NCBI RefSeq assembly: GCF_029784165.1
Contig: NC_073696.1
Coordinates: 87,677,381 to 87,741,380, forward strand
Source of the DNA: Wyeomyia smithii
Lineage: Eukaryota > Arthropoda > Insecta > Diptera > Culicidae
Direction: 5' to 3'
Length of the DNA: 64,000 nucleotides
Positions within the stretch are counted from its first letter, which is position 1; every line of letters begins with the position of its first letter. The position numbers and the translations under genes were made by a program. Positions 14,201 through 26,200 of this stretch are shown one piece after another. A model generated the notes under the pieces. It was not told where the DNA came from, searched no databases, and saw only the letters and a list, made by a program, of their open reading frames with translations.

Positions 14201-17200
14201 TACTGGGATGCTCATTTCAAGTTTTCCTAAAATCGCGGTATATATCTACTTTATTTAGAATAACCTATCATGGTCCCCGTTATCTTTCAGAAAAACTCAG
14301 GTTTTTCAGAGGCACACGTACCAGAAGCTTTGTTTTGCCACAATTCATTACTTCTCACTATCGTGATTCGTTTTTCGTGCGAGCAATTACTTTATGGAAC
14401 CAGCTCCCAGCCGACATTAAAAATATTAATTTACGAGGGAGGTTCATGCGCAGGTGTAGAGATTGGCTAGAAGAAAGGAATTAAAAATGTTAAAGTAAAA
14501 ATCATTGGATCTTAAGTTAATGAGTTCAAAATAATTAATTTATATTTAAGATGTGGTTACATTCAATCCAATTGTAGAATAAAAGTAGGAGAATGCCTTA
14601 CTCTACAAGTATACTTTGCAATAAATAATAATAATAATAATAATAAGGTTAATATATATTCTCATCAGAATATGCAAAGTTATAATATTTAGATTCACTG
14701 TAATTCAGTTTTAATTATTATTCAAAAAGTATTTACTAACATCTTTTACATATGGGTCGTTCCATAAATAGTAGTACTGCGACTACCTATCCATATTAAA
14801 ATATCCAAATATCTGGCCTCGGATATTTGAAAAATATTAAAAATCAACCGGATCCACCGGGCATCGGGATATTCTCCAACTCCTGATTTTCTGATAGTAT
14901 ATGTTCAGATACTGTAATAACACTTATTTACTCAATTAGTTACGAGGGCGATATCCGGATCTGACTATTCGATTAACCTTATCCGGATATCCAAACATAC
15001 GGACGGTATCCATTCATTTATCCGGCTTTGGATATCCGGATCACGTTAAAAGTCTCAACACTAGTAAATAAAGAGGACCAACGCGTTAACGATCTCATCA
15101 GGTTTGTCTCAAAAATTGCGGAAGAGTTTATATAAGATTACCATGCAAAAATTTCATCATTGGATTTCACCACCCCTCGCTCCGTGGGACTTACCTCATT
15201 TTTGAAAAACAAATTCATTTTTCCTTAAAGAACCTCATTTTCTTGTAATTAGAGTTGCACCGAATTATAGGGCTGGGAAAATTACTGAATATTCGGATTA
15301 TCGAATAATGATTTGAACTCGAGCTTGTCTAAGGTAATTTACTTTAATTCAACAGTAATCGTATAATCATCATGTTCTGTTGAATATTTGGCTAAACAGA
15401 CGGCCGTAAATTCAACGAAACATGATGATAAGTTGAGAAAAATTAAAAACCAAATTATTCTTGACTTAAAGTGAATTACCCTAGTCAAGCTCCAGTTGAA
15501 AGCATGATTCTGTAAACTGAAAATTCTTGACTTTTCACAAAAAGACTTTTTCCCAGCCCTATTATTCAGTGTAACGCTTTTTCAATTATGGCATGAGGTC
15601 TAGAAATAAACAGATAAATTGTTTTCGCTGCAGTGATATCAGATATGTTTGTTTAGCATTTGAAAAATTGCATTGCATTGCATTTTTAATTTTCATTTTA
15701 AATTTTCTTATTCTACATTTCCATCTGAGAAAATTTTGCATGAGAAATACTTATCAGACCTTTATTCACTGAATTTAATGATAATTGGTTACAGGAAATC
15801 AAGTTAGCTGTGAAGAAATTTACAAATAATTAATTCAACCCTCAGCAGTTTCTAAAATCATTAAAAGTTGATATCGATGACCCCAATCTCTACTACACCA
15901 ATGAGATACAGAAAAGTCTCGAATGACACAGATACGTCACTAAAATACGCGTAATACTAAAAATCATCAGTATATTAATTTGCACGGTTATCGGGAAGGT
16001 AGTTTTGACGTTTATAAACTACAAATCGTTATTTCAGTTAAAGGGAAAATTTGCCGCCAAAGACCTGAGAGACCAACCTCAGCACAGTGGTTCGAATTGT
16101 ATGGCAAGGGCGGTTGTAAATCATTTTCTGCCATTGCCTTTATTATGCATGCATAATAGGGTGTTGATCGAATAAAGGGAAAAGTTTTACCATTGAATTT
16201 CAAAATACAGCAGCTTTCAAAATTTTTGCCTTCTCGAAAAAAATCCCTATGCAAAATTTAAGCACAATCTGGTTTCGTTAAGTGAACCCTCAAAGCGATC
16301 AAAGTTTGAATTTTCTTCTTTTACGTTGTTCTTCTGGAATAACTTCAAAAAAATTGATATTTCCTCAGGAAACTCCCGTATTCCAACACAAAATATCAAA
16401 ATTCGGATATAGACAAATGTTCAAGAACAAATTTGTAACTTTGAGCTTAATGTACCACAACTCTTCCAAGAAACTTTGTGAAAACTATGAAGTTCAAACG
16501 AAAAAGTAACCATCTTTAGCCGCTTGTCATCGACTAAGATGCAAATATCTGCAGCTGGAACCTTTAACAAATCTTTTTGATGTCCTTAATCTTCCGTTTG
16601 GTGGTAATTTGGTGATAGTATCTCGCGCGGAACACATTTCAAAGTTTACATGAATTTAAGTATGTGTGGTGCTCTTTGACTTTAATACCACGTTCCCTCT
16701 TACGACTAATTAGGATCACAGTTTATTACATACCTATCCAAACAACATCGCAAAAACAAAACAAACCTGTTTTCCGGAGCCTCAAGATGAAAATAAACAT
16801 ATAAAGCAATTGAATTTGTTCGACAGCGGATATGCACACAACGTAAGAAAACACGTCTGTTTAAGGTGATTTTGCAAGTGTCAAACGAATTCCCTTATCT
16901 CGTGCTCAAAAGTAAACTGTTCATAAAATAGGCCAACAAAAACAGCTATTCTGCATTCTCAGGTCTATAATCGACCCATTTAATCAATAATAGCCAGGAA
17001 ACAAAAAATCTTTTTTCTATTTTCGGCCTATGGGCGAACCACTGTGCTCAGGTAGTGTGGAGTCGACTCACTTAAAACTCTCTAGTCCATAATATTCCCC
17101 GGGACGACCGCTAGGTATTGATTCGAGGAACGGTTTTTATGCTTTGTACAACCTAATGGCTCTATCAAGTCTCTCAGCTAATTAGCTAACAAGCCTGGAG

Positions 17201-20200
17201 ACTGCCAGTTAGCTAACACTGGCGTGTCGGTGGTCAACCTGTTGCCTGCTTTGTAACTATAGGACTATTTGAGAAGCGGCTGCACAAACCGCCCTCCAGA
17301 TGTTCGGGTCTTCAAACATTCTCTGAACAAGGTTGTCCGGAGTAATGTCTGGATCGCTCACCACCATCATGTCGCTTCGCCACCGTGCAAAACGAGGACA
17401 TACGAAGAAGACATGTTCAGAAGTCTCTTTGCATCCACGCACAAGGGGCACATGGGGGACCCCGCATGCCCGAACCTGTGGACAACCATGGTCTGAGAAA
17501 ATCTGTGTCAGGTGGAGTTAACTTCTCCATGGCCCTTACCGACCCATCCGGATACCACCAGAATGAGTCGGTGCGTCCATCTACCTTCCGTGGAATTGGA
17601 TCATTCCTGCTGCCATCTGATCAGCGATAATGCTCTTCTGGTATCTCGTATGCCCCTTGTGTCACGTTAGTCGAAGCATTCTACGTTCTCCCTAATAGCT
17701 ATGCTGATAGGCATCATGCATCCGCTTGCTGCCATTCACCGCTGAGCTATTCGACATCTTTCGAGATAGTACTGCAATAGTCGTTGAAGTCCTCTTGCAA
17801 GCATAGTTGACGTGATTCCTAAATAAGAGCTTATTGCTGGAGATCGCTTCGAGATGATCGCTGAAGATCGCTTTAAGGTAATGGTGCAGTCTCGACTCTG
17901 ACCACCACTTGTTGCTCTGATTTGCGATTATTCACAACCGTGACCTTCGTCTTATGGTGCGCTAACTCCAGTTTCCTAGAGTGCAGTGCCGTGCGCGGCT
18001 GTCAACTCGACCTCCTCGATCGACTCGCCGTAGACCTCTAGCGTTATGTCGTCTGCGAAACCGGCGATCACAAACCCCTACAGGGAACTTGAGTTTCAAT
18101 ACCCCGTCAAACATGACATTCCACAACACCGGTCCCAGGATAGAACCTTGCGGAACTCCTGCGGTAATTGGGACGCCTTTCTGACCCTCCTCAGTGTTGT
18201 AAACAAGTCTCGGTACAGTAAGTAATTTTCCAGAATCTTGTACAGCGTCACCGGTACATGGATGTTTCTGAGCGCAAGCGCTATGGAGTCTCAACAAGCG
18301 CTATTGAACGCCATATTCACGTCAAGCGTGACGATTGCGCAATAGCGTATCCCGATCAGAAGAGCATAACTAAAAAATTTCAAAAATCTATCTACACGAG
18401 ATACAAATAACATATTTTGATACGAATTTGAATTTTTTCATATGCACTTGACATCATTAATTAATCTGAACGAGATACCATAACAAACCCTGAAATGAAG
18501 TTGTTCTGAACCAAATCTACAAGTATTTCGTCTCTATCAAAGCATGTTATTAGTAACAATGGTGATGACGCGTAGCCCCAGCCCCAGCAAATGAAGGGAG
18601 TAACATGCAGCAGCTAAAGTAGTAGTTGTGATATGTGCTTGAAACTAAATACCGCTGCTTGCTTCGGGATGATGGTCTGTTCGTCAAAATGTTTGCTTTT
18701 GGTGTTATGCTTTTGGTGTCAAGTCTATCGTATCGGAACAATTTTTCAATTCCCCCTCTTTGAGTTATCCAATTTTGAGTGAAGAGGCATTAGTGTTTGT
18801 GCAAAAAAGGCAAAAATATATGGAATTTTGGTTTAAGTTTGGTGTTAATGTTGTCTTGTGTTGGTGCCATAAAATGGTGATGAAACTGTTTACGGGACAA
18901 TGAACTGTCGTTGCCAGGGTGCATAGTGCAAATAGCTCGAACAGCAACGGTGGAAGTCGGTTGTAAGTCGGCAAATTGTCGTGTTAGTGAAATGTTGGTG
19001 TGTAGTAACGATCCTACCGGTGTTTAATCCTCCTTATGTTAGTCCGTGCGACGCAGTGCGAATCGATACCACGGTTCAAAGCAAAAGCGGTAATTTGAAG
19101 ATAAGTATCGGTGGTGATGTTGGTGATATTTTGTGTAAACATTATTGGAGAGCTGGTTTTTTACGTACAACTTGATGTTACAAATATAAATACCAGGCGA
19201 TTATTATGGGTCTTTGTGTTGATCGCCTGCGGTAGTTGAGTTGTTGGTAGGATGCCTAATATGTTGCTCAAAGTTTGTTAAGTTTACGAAACAGGCGAAG
19301 TCGAAATGTTGTGTTGTGGGGTTGTGCTTTTTTGATTTTTCGAGCTTTTGAGCAGATGTTTTATATATTTATATACTATGTCCTGATTATGACTAGTTTG
19401 GTATTAAAGCACCAAATTTGCGTTTATATTCTGGCGTCGTGCACATAGAATCGCGGTGATGAACAAGGAGAAAGTACTTTGTGACCAAATTTAATGGTTT
19501 ATGTTAAAACACAAAAAATGTGCTATTTTGGCGGAGTTTTACCTGAGCGGCCTCATTTTTGTTTAACTAGGAGAGGTTTGTTTTCGGATCTTGAATAGAT
19601 TTTTTATATCTTTGGCTGAAATAATTAAATAAATTGAAAAATTATTCAATGAAAAAAAAAACTAGTTTCCTAGAATCCTATGTTGTTATTATATTTTTAC
19701 GATTCAAATAACTAAAACTTTTTAAGTGACTGTTTAGTTTGACTTTCGATGATTGTTTAGTCAGCCTGAAATAATCATGATTGGTTTGTCTTGCAAATAA
19801 TTTTAAGACTTTTGATTATTATGTACATCTACACCTGATGTTTACACTTAATGTTTTAGATGCACCAAGCTTTGCCATTTTTCTATCTTTCCAAGTGCAT
19901 CACATCCATTATAAGGTAATGAATAACTCAACTTAGTAATGAGCCAACACAACGCATAGTATACCTCGAATCCGTAATCTACCGCGGTTTTGCACGGTCA
20001 GGCTTCAAGTAGGGTTCTATCAGCCAAACATGTTCTCACCTTGAGAGCAATGATGTGGTTTGTGGAAGCTGAGAGTATGGTGCAGTGATAATACATGTAA
20101 TCTTATGTTTCACTTTTTCGATTTTTCTAGCTTTTGGGCTGTTTATGTTTTGTATACTATGTTCCAACAAGGACTAGGTCGGCATTTTGTTAACAAACTT

Positions 20201-23200
20201 AAGACTGTATATTGGTCAATATGGAAATTTGCATTTTTAAATTATTTGTATGGCTTTGTATGCATGAAACTTTGCCAATTTTTCTATTTAATAGGCAACA
20301 TTGGCATCAACAACTAAGAGAGAATCGGCGTGAAATGTCGTGTCCCCGAGTGTCTGCGTCGGTAGGAGGAAATAGAGAGGTCCTGCATAGTGCTTCGATG
20401 TAAACCGCGTTTTCGGCTCGGAAAAATTTTACTTATATGAACGTTTTCGGAATATAATGATTTCGACTGGTATACCCAGATACTTGTTCATGTCTCACTG
20501 TGACTGTTTAACCGAAGATTTGGTCCGGCCAATAAATATCGCGATTAACGAAAACGCGATGTATACCTTCCAAAGAATCGCGTCGGCCGACGTGCATTCG
20601 TTTCTTCGAAAGTATTCGGGATTGACAAATAGCTGATTGGCTACATCGCGTGCGTAGTACGAAGAGGATCGCGACGTTTGGCAAGAAAAATAGTCATGAT
20701 TAGTTTTCGTAATAAGCGCGCAACATTGTTATATTCTGTTTTTCAGGTGTGTTTTTCGCGGGATCCTATCGTTTTTTTAGAGCAGACAAAGTGTGAACGA
20801 GAAACGTTGTTGATTGATCTGTTAGGAAAATAATGTCCGGTTGACCGAACGCCTAGAGACTCCGCGTCGATATCTTCATGAGGTCGATAGGTCAACAACG
20901 CGCAATTGATTTCGGTGTAAAAAGGATCACCTTACGAGGAGATATCATATCATTTGAAATTGTTCCAATTTGATCAAAGGTCCAGTACTCTTGCGTACGA
21001 TTTATTGTTACGGTGTTACATTGTCAAACTTGATAGGTTCGAATCGCATTATGAATACCGGGGCGGATATAATAAACCTGTTCGCGCGATACTTGTTCTA
21101 AAGAACCCGACACTCGAAACCAGCGCATCGTTTACCAAAACGAACCCTGCTGTGTACCTTGCCCTTTTTCCAACATCCCAGTGATTTCTCGTGGAAGTGC
21201 AGAGGTGTTCTCGGCTTCCAATAAGCGAGTATCACGTCAACATTTTCCTATACCAATTCCTTCTTTGACCTGCATTCGGACGCGGCCGGCGCTGGTATTG
21301 CCTATTATAAAGATTAAGGTCACCAGTTTTTACACATTGAGGATGCATGTTGGTCCCAAGCATCATCTTTTGGTTCTCTGTGTAATGACAGCTGATCTGG
21401 CAATAACGGAGTAGCAACCGCGGGCGGTCAATCATGCTCATGCTCATGCTCATGCTCATGCTCTATCAAAGCATGTTATTAGTAACAATGGTTGTTATCA
21501 ACCTGTTCTATATCATATCATATCATATTTTGTTAGAAAGCTGATAAGTTACTAACAAAGTTTGATATGGGTTTGATACTAGTAGAATAATTTTTGTTAT
21601 AATTTCTGTTATCTTAACACCTAACGGGATCAAATTGAAAACACAGCCTGATAGGTTTTTCGCATAACAAACTAACAGCATCTGTTTCATTTTTGTTTTT
21701 TTCTTCTGATCGGGATGCCCCTACTCTTGCGCTGGGGTGCTACCTCCGCCGTCTTTGTGACGGAGAGGATAGAATCCAGCGTGGACCTGCCTTTCCGGAA
21801 ACCGAACTGGTTACTTGCCAGACCGTTTACACCCACTGTGTACCTTTACCAGTCTGTTGAGGGTATTCCTCTCAAGCACCTTTCCCGTAGGCAGATAGGC
21901 CTTTATTCCGAAGGGTCCCCTGCCGTTTTCCCAGGATTCGGCAGTGAGACTAGTCTCTGCCGATTCCACCTCTCCGGAAAGAGGCAGTCATTCAGGCATC
22001 TCTGCATGACTGCCCGAAACAGCGCAGGGACCGTTTTATCGCCAGCCTGATTGCCAGGTTAGGTATTCCATCTAATCCTGGTGCCTTGCTCACCTTTAGG
22101 GAGTTGTCAATCACGATAAGTTCCTCATTCGTAACCCTAACCTCTCCCTTAATTATTCGGCAGATTTGCCGACCATCCCTGGTCTGTGTTTGAGATACTG
22201 GAACGTCGGGCGTGAAACTCGACTGCCGGAGGCCAAGGGCCAGGCTCGTGGCGTGGAAGGAGTCCCATGATGATACGCTTCAGCATCGCTGGTGATCACT
22301 CTACAGGCGCCAGCGCGCCTTTGGTCTTGGCCATTATGATCCTATAGGCTCCAGCAAACCAGAAGTCGTATAAGGATGTTAATTCTAAGTTGCTCAAATG
22401 TGCATGTCAAGTTTAAAATTCCATAAGATGCAACATTACATTTGATTATACCGTATAAAATTAAAATCCCTCAAAACGCAATATTAGGTTATATATGAAG
22501 CAATTTAACGTGCCATATAAAATTGTAAAATGCGTCATTCCCCTAAGTCGTATAAAATGCAATTTGAAGTTACAATTGAGGCCATTTAAAATAGCCGGCG
22601 AAGTTATACAAAATCGTAACAATTTTTTTTACAATGTACGTATGAGGCTCCCAGATGGTCTCGAGGTACTATGCTGGCCTAACAAGCCAGTCGTCGTATG
22701 TTCGAGTTTCGGCTCGGGAGAGACTGTAAGTGTCAATAGTATCGTAGCGCTAGCACCGCAATTGTCTTGTACACTAAACAGTCGGCTGCAAAGTCTGTTT
22801 ATAAATAAACAGAAGGTCAAGTTCCGAATCGGAATGTAGCACCAAAGCTTTGCTTGCTTACGTATAAGGCCTCCAAGTTTGTACACATAGGCGCATTTCA
22901 TGCATCTTATATGGTCATTTTTTACCAAAAAAGAGTTCACTTAACAAGGTTGAGCGCGAGTTATATGAAACAATTTGTTTGCTGGGGCGTTACCCCACTG
23001 GTTCGTATAAGGCACTCGCGCATAGCCTATAGAAGCAGACCCTTTTTCTTGCCCTAATTGCACTCTTTAGCACCAACCTTGCAGAACCGAATGCTGCGCG
23101 GCGCTCAATCCTCTGTCTTGCGCGGAGGCACGCACTGTGGAGGTTCGCTATCGCATCAGTCCACCAGTAAACCGGAGGCTTTCCATTCCTAGGTTGGCGA

Positions 23201-26200
23201 GTCCTAGGCATGGTGGCTTCGCGCGCCCACGATAGTATGGAAACTAGTTGGTTAGCAGTCGGGCAGAACCAATTGCGTCCATTGCACTCTCTTCTCATTG
23301 CCTCTTCGAACATCGGCATCGAAATGCGATGTCTCCCAGCCGCGGACGGTGTGAGTATTTACTCTACCGGTCACTGTTTCGCTGTTGGTGTAGCCATCGT
23401 CTACCCTCCAGTTTATGATCAGTCCTGGGCTGGAGAATGTCACATCGATGATCGACTCCGCACCATTTCTGCTATATGTACATTTGGTCCCAACGTTGGC
23501 CAGATCTAAGTTGAGCTTTGCCAAAGCCTACAACAGGATCAAACCCCTCTGGCTCGTAGAGCGACTTCCTCACTCAACAGCCTTAGCGTTGAAATTTCCC
23601 GCCACCACCAACGGCGTTAGTCCCGTTAGCTCCATGGATAACTGGTCGACCATCTAGGTGAACCTTACGGTAGACCAATGTGGCAGAGAAAAGCAACTGC
23701 AGTAGAGCACCCCGTTCATCTTGGCAACCGCGTACCCTTCATTGAAGGTTGAAACAACTTCCTGAACCAGAAACCTGCTCGTCGTCCATACGGTCGCCAT
23801 ACTGGACTTACTGCAAGTCAGTTACCGTTTCCGGGAGGGATACGGTAGAGGTCCGATACGATGGCGATGTCCGACAGTGACTCAGTGACTGCTTGGTATA
23901 GCAGCTGCTGAGCCGCGTAACAGTGGTTCAGGTTTAGTTGTGTTACCCTTATGCCCGTCTTTTTACAGCCGGCTTACCGGCTGGTCATCTGGGTACCTGG
24001 GGCCTCCCATAAAGTGTTTGGGGTCCCGTTTTCCGGAACATACCATGAACTTGGGGGGGGGGGGAGACTCCCCGCAATCCTTCGATTTATAGACTGCACC
24101 ACCGTAACAACTGCATAACTGGCTCCTGTTGGGCCCCCTGCAGGTCCAGGACTTATGTCCTCCCTCGAAGTACCGGAAGCAAACGTCAGGTTGTTGAAGT
24201 ATACCCAGACTTCAGGACTTTAGAGTACTTAGACCCGTCAGTCTTGAGTATGAGGGCGTACCCTGCCCTGTTCGCTTACCGACCTGTCCCGTAGAGCAGA
24301 TCGCGTGGAGGCAAATGAGGGTATGAGGGCATCAGTCTGAACCTTGCTTATATTCAGTTGCCCTCTTAGTCCTCACCCCCTTTTCGAAGGCTCAGATGGC
24401 TCAGGTTGACCACAAGTTTAGCGTACTCCTTTTGAGCTTCGTCGTAGCCCGAAGCAGGAGGAGGCCCTGCTTAAGATCCCTGGAAATATTGTGCCTAATC
24501 GCCGCGAACTCGTTGATAGCTTCAAGCTGTTCGGAAAGCGCAGCCACCCTAGGTCGCTTGTCCCTGCTCCTTTCGATGGCCTTGACTTGCAAGGGACCAA
24601 AAAAAAGCAAAGCCTTGGTGCTACATTACGATTTGGAACTTGACCTCTGTTTGTTATACACAGACTTCGCAGCCAACTGTTTAGTGTACAGGACAATTGC
24701 GGGGCTAGCGCTACGATCCTACTGGCACTAACAGTCTCTCCCGAGCCGAGACTCGAACCTACGACGACTGGCTTGTTAGGCCAGCATCGTACTTCGAGAC
24801 CATCTGGGAGGTTGCGCAAGGGACCATCGACCGTAATACCCGGTGTGGATACTGACGTGTTAGCCTTTCCGCCATCGGGTTTGATGCATCCGTCTCTGCC
24901 TTTTTCTGCGGATACCGCTGCATACCACCTCGCGCGAAGGGATTTGGTAGTCCCTCTATGCCCGTCACTTGTTTCACTCAATTTTAGTTAATTGGGTTCC
25001 CTTCCAGCCGCTATCCTTGTTCAAAATAGAGTAGTCGCCTATGTGGTCCCATGGTGGTCTATGCCGAAGCCCATAGCGCCTTATGAATAACTATGTCGCC
25101 CTCGACCAGCGAAAGTCAGGAAAAGGAATTTGGTTCTAATACAAATTCTCACCATCTGATCCTTCTCCTGCCTGATTCCCACCAAGCAGTGGACGCGGAA
25201 CGTACTGGAAGGCCAGTCAGGTTTTACGGTTACGCACCGGTTGTTATCTCGCCGTTTCAAGCCGTTGTCGCACGACCATATTAAGGTAGCTCGGCGCAGG
25301 TGCCAGCCCAGAATCGTGGTACGAAAACGAAATCATAAAACTCAAATCATAAAAAGTTGCAACCACGTGCCGTAATTGGGAACTTACTGGAATCGACCCA
25401 AATGGGCGGGTAAGTGCATTTTGGATGGTGGGAGCGACACTACTCGCTCCGTCGGAGATGCGTCCGGGTACTGGTGGCGTTTGCGAGTAGTCTACTGCTT
25501 AGTGTCCAACCCTCACCACCTCTAGGCGATCTCCCGCTGCTGGTCCGAGACTGCCAGGTACTGTCAATGGTCACGCACATATGGCCTGACCTCGGCGATT
25601 GTCACGCGCCGACCCGTGGTGGCATAAAGCTCTGCCAGAAATAACCCCCCTTGCCTACAATTATGAGTCAGAGCAAAACTAATCTCTCTTGTTACGTTTG
25701 TATCAAAATGATGTCTACGTCACTTTATTTTTTTGATTTCATGCAGCGTACGAATAAGTAGAAGTGAAAAGGAGGATACCAAACGATAGGTCTTCGAATA
25801 ATGAACAAATTGGCATGAGAAACCCATATTTGAAAAATTGGCTCTTACGTCACTTTGTTATATCACAGCAGTAATATATTTGTGACCCTCCCCGTACTCG
25901 AATACTTCTATGTACGAATGTTTACGATTCAGTAGTTTTTGAGTCTATAGGTAACAGACAGACAGACATTCGCATTTACAGATAAAGATATACTCATTTG
26001 CAAAAAAACGCAGTTTTATTTTAAAAGGAAATTTAATGTAACACTACTGTCTAAAACTATTCTTATTTGGATTCCTTGAATATTCTCCAAAATACAATCG
26101 CTGTCTATTAATATAAAATCTCCGGATATCTGAATAAACATTAAAAAGAAGATTACCAACTACCTGAGAAAATTTGAACTTGTATCTTAAAAATGCTGAA

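Larger units (their letters stand above)
10130..14650 (+). mobile_element. Non-LTR retrotransposon, two intact ORFs, no RNase H
   Basis: ORF1 (10416-11261) and ORF2 (11635-14484) are both uninterrupted and are followed by an AATAAA-like context and a short AAT/TAA microsatellite tail (14623-14645), as in many non-LTR elements. ORF2 has endonuclease and reverse transcriptase but no RNase H, which points to the CR1/L2/Jockey group; I do not assign a clade. The 5' end is approximate. No convincing target duplication was found. The element is on the strand opposite to Sur. Confidence 0.85.
18351..21714. mobile_element. DNA element with 13-bp TIR CCCGATCAGAAGA, nested in R1 relic
   Basis: The ends are CCCGATCAGAAGA and its complement, each flanked by AT (18349-18350 and 21715-21716). 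Removing the insert and one AT restores the R1 reading line (SRGI to RYCAIV). Without its own inner insert (18564-21460) the element would be about 470 bp and non-coding, so it is a MITE-like unit. Its superfamily is unclear because a two-base AT duplication is unusual. Confidence 0.85.
17030..25650 (-). mobile_element. R1-clade non-LTR retrotransposon, decayed, with nested insertions
   Basis: Read on the minus strand, the segment gives an R1-clade element in order: 5' region (about 25650-25000), ORF1 with zinc knuckles (about 25000-24000), ORF2 endonuclease (to about 23260), reverse transcriptase (about 22360-17960) and C-terminal zinc motif (17450-17257). It is broken by many stops and frameshifts and by insertions at 24600-24815 (SINE), 22376-23002 (unknown element with a SINE inside) and 18351-21714 (DNA element). 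Boundaries are approximate. No 28S rRNA flank is visible. Confidence 0.8.

Noticed and set aside
18351..21714. Tc1/mariner assignment of the nested TIR element
   Set aside because: The duplication reads AT, not TA, and the ends do not resemble mariner TIRs. The superfamily is left open.
24418..24981. 187-codon minus-strand open frame
   Set aside because: It is a chance frame that runs through the R1 ORF1 relic and the inserted SINE; it has no unity of its own.
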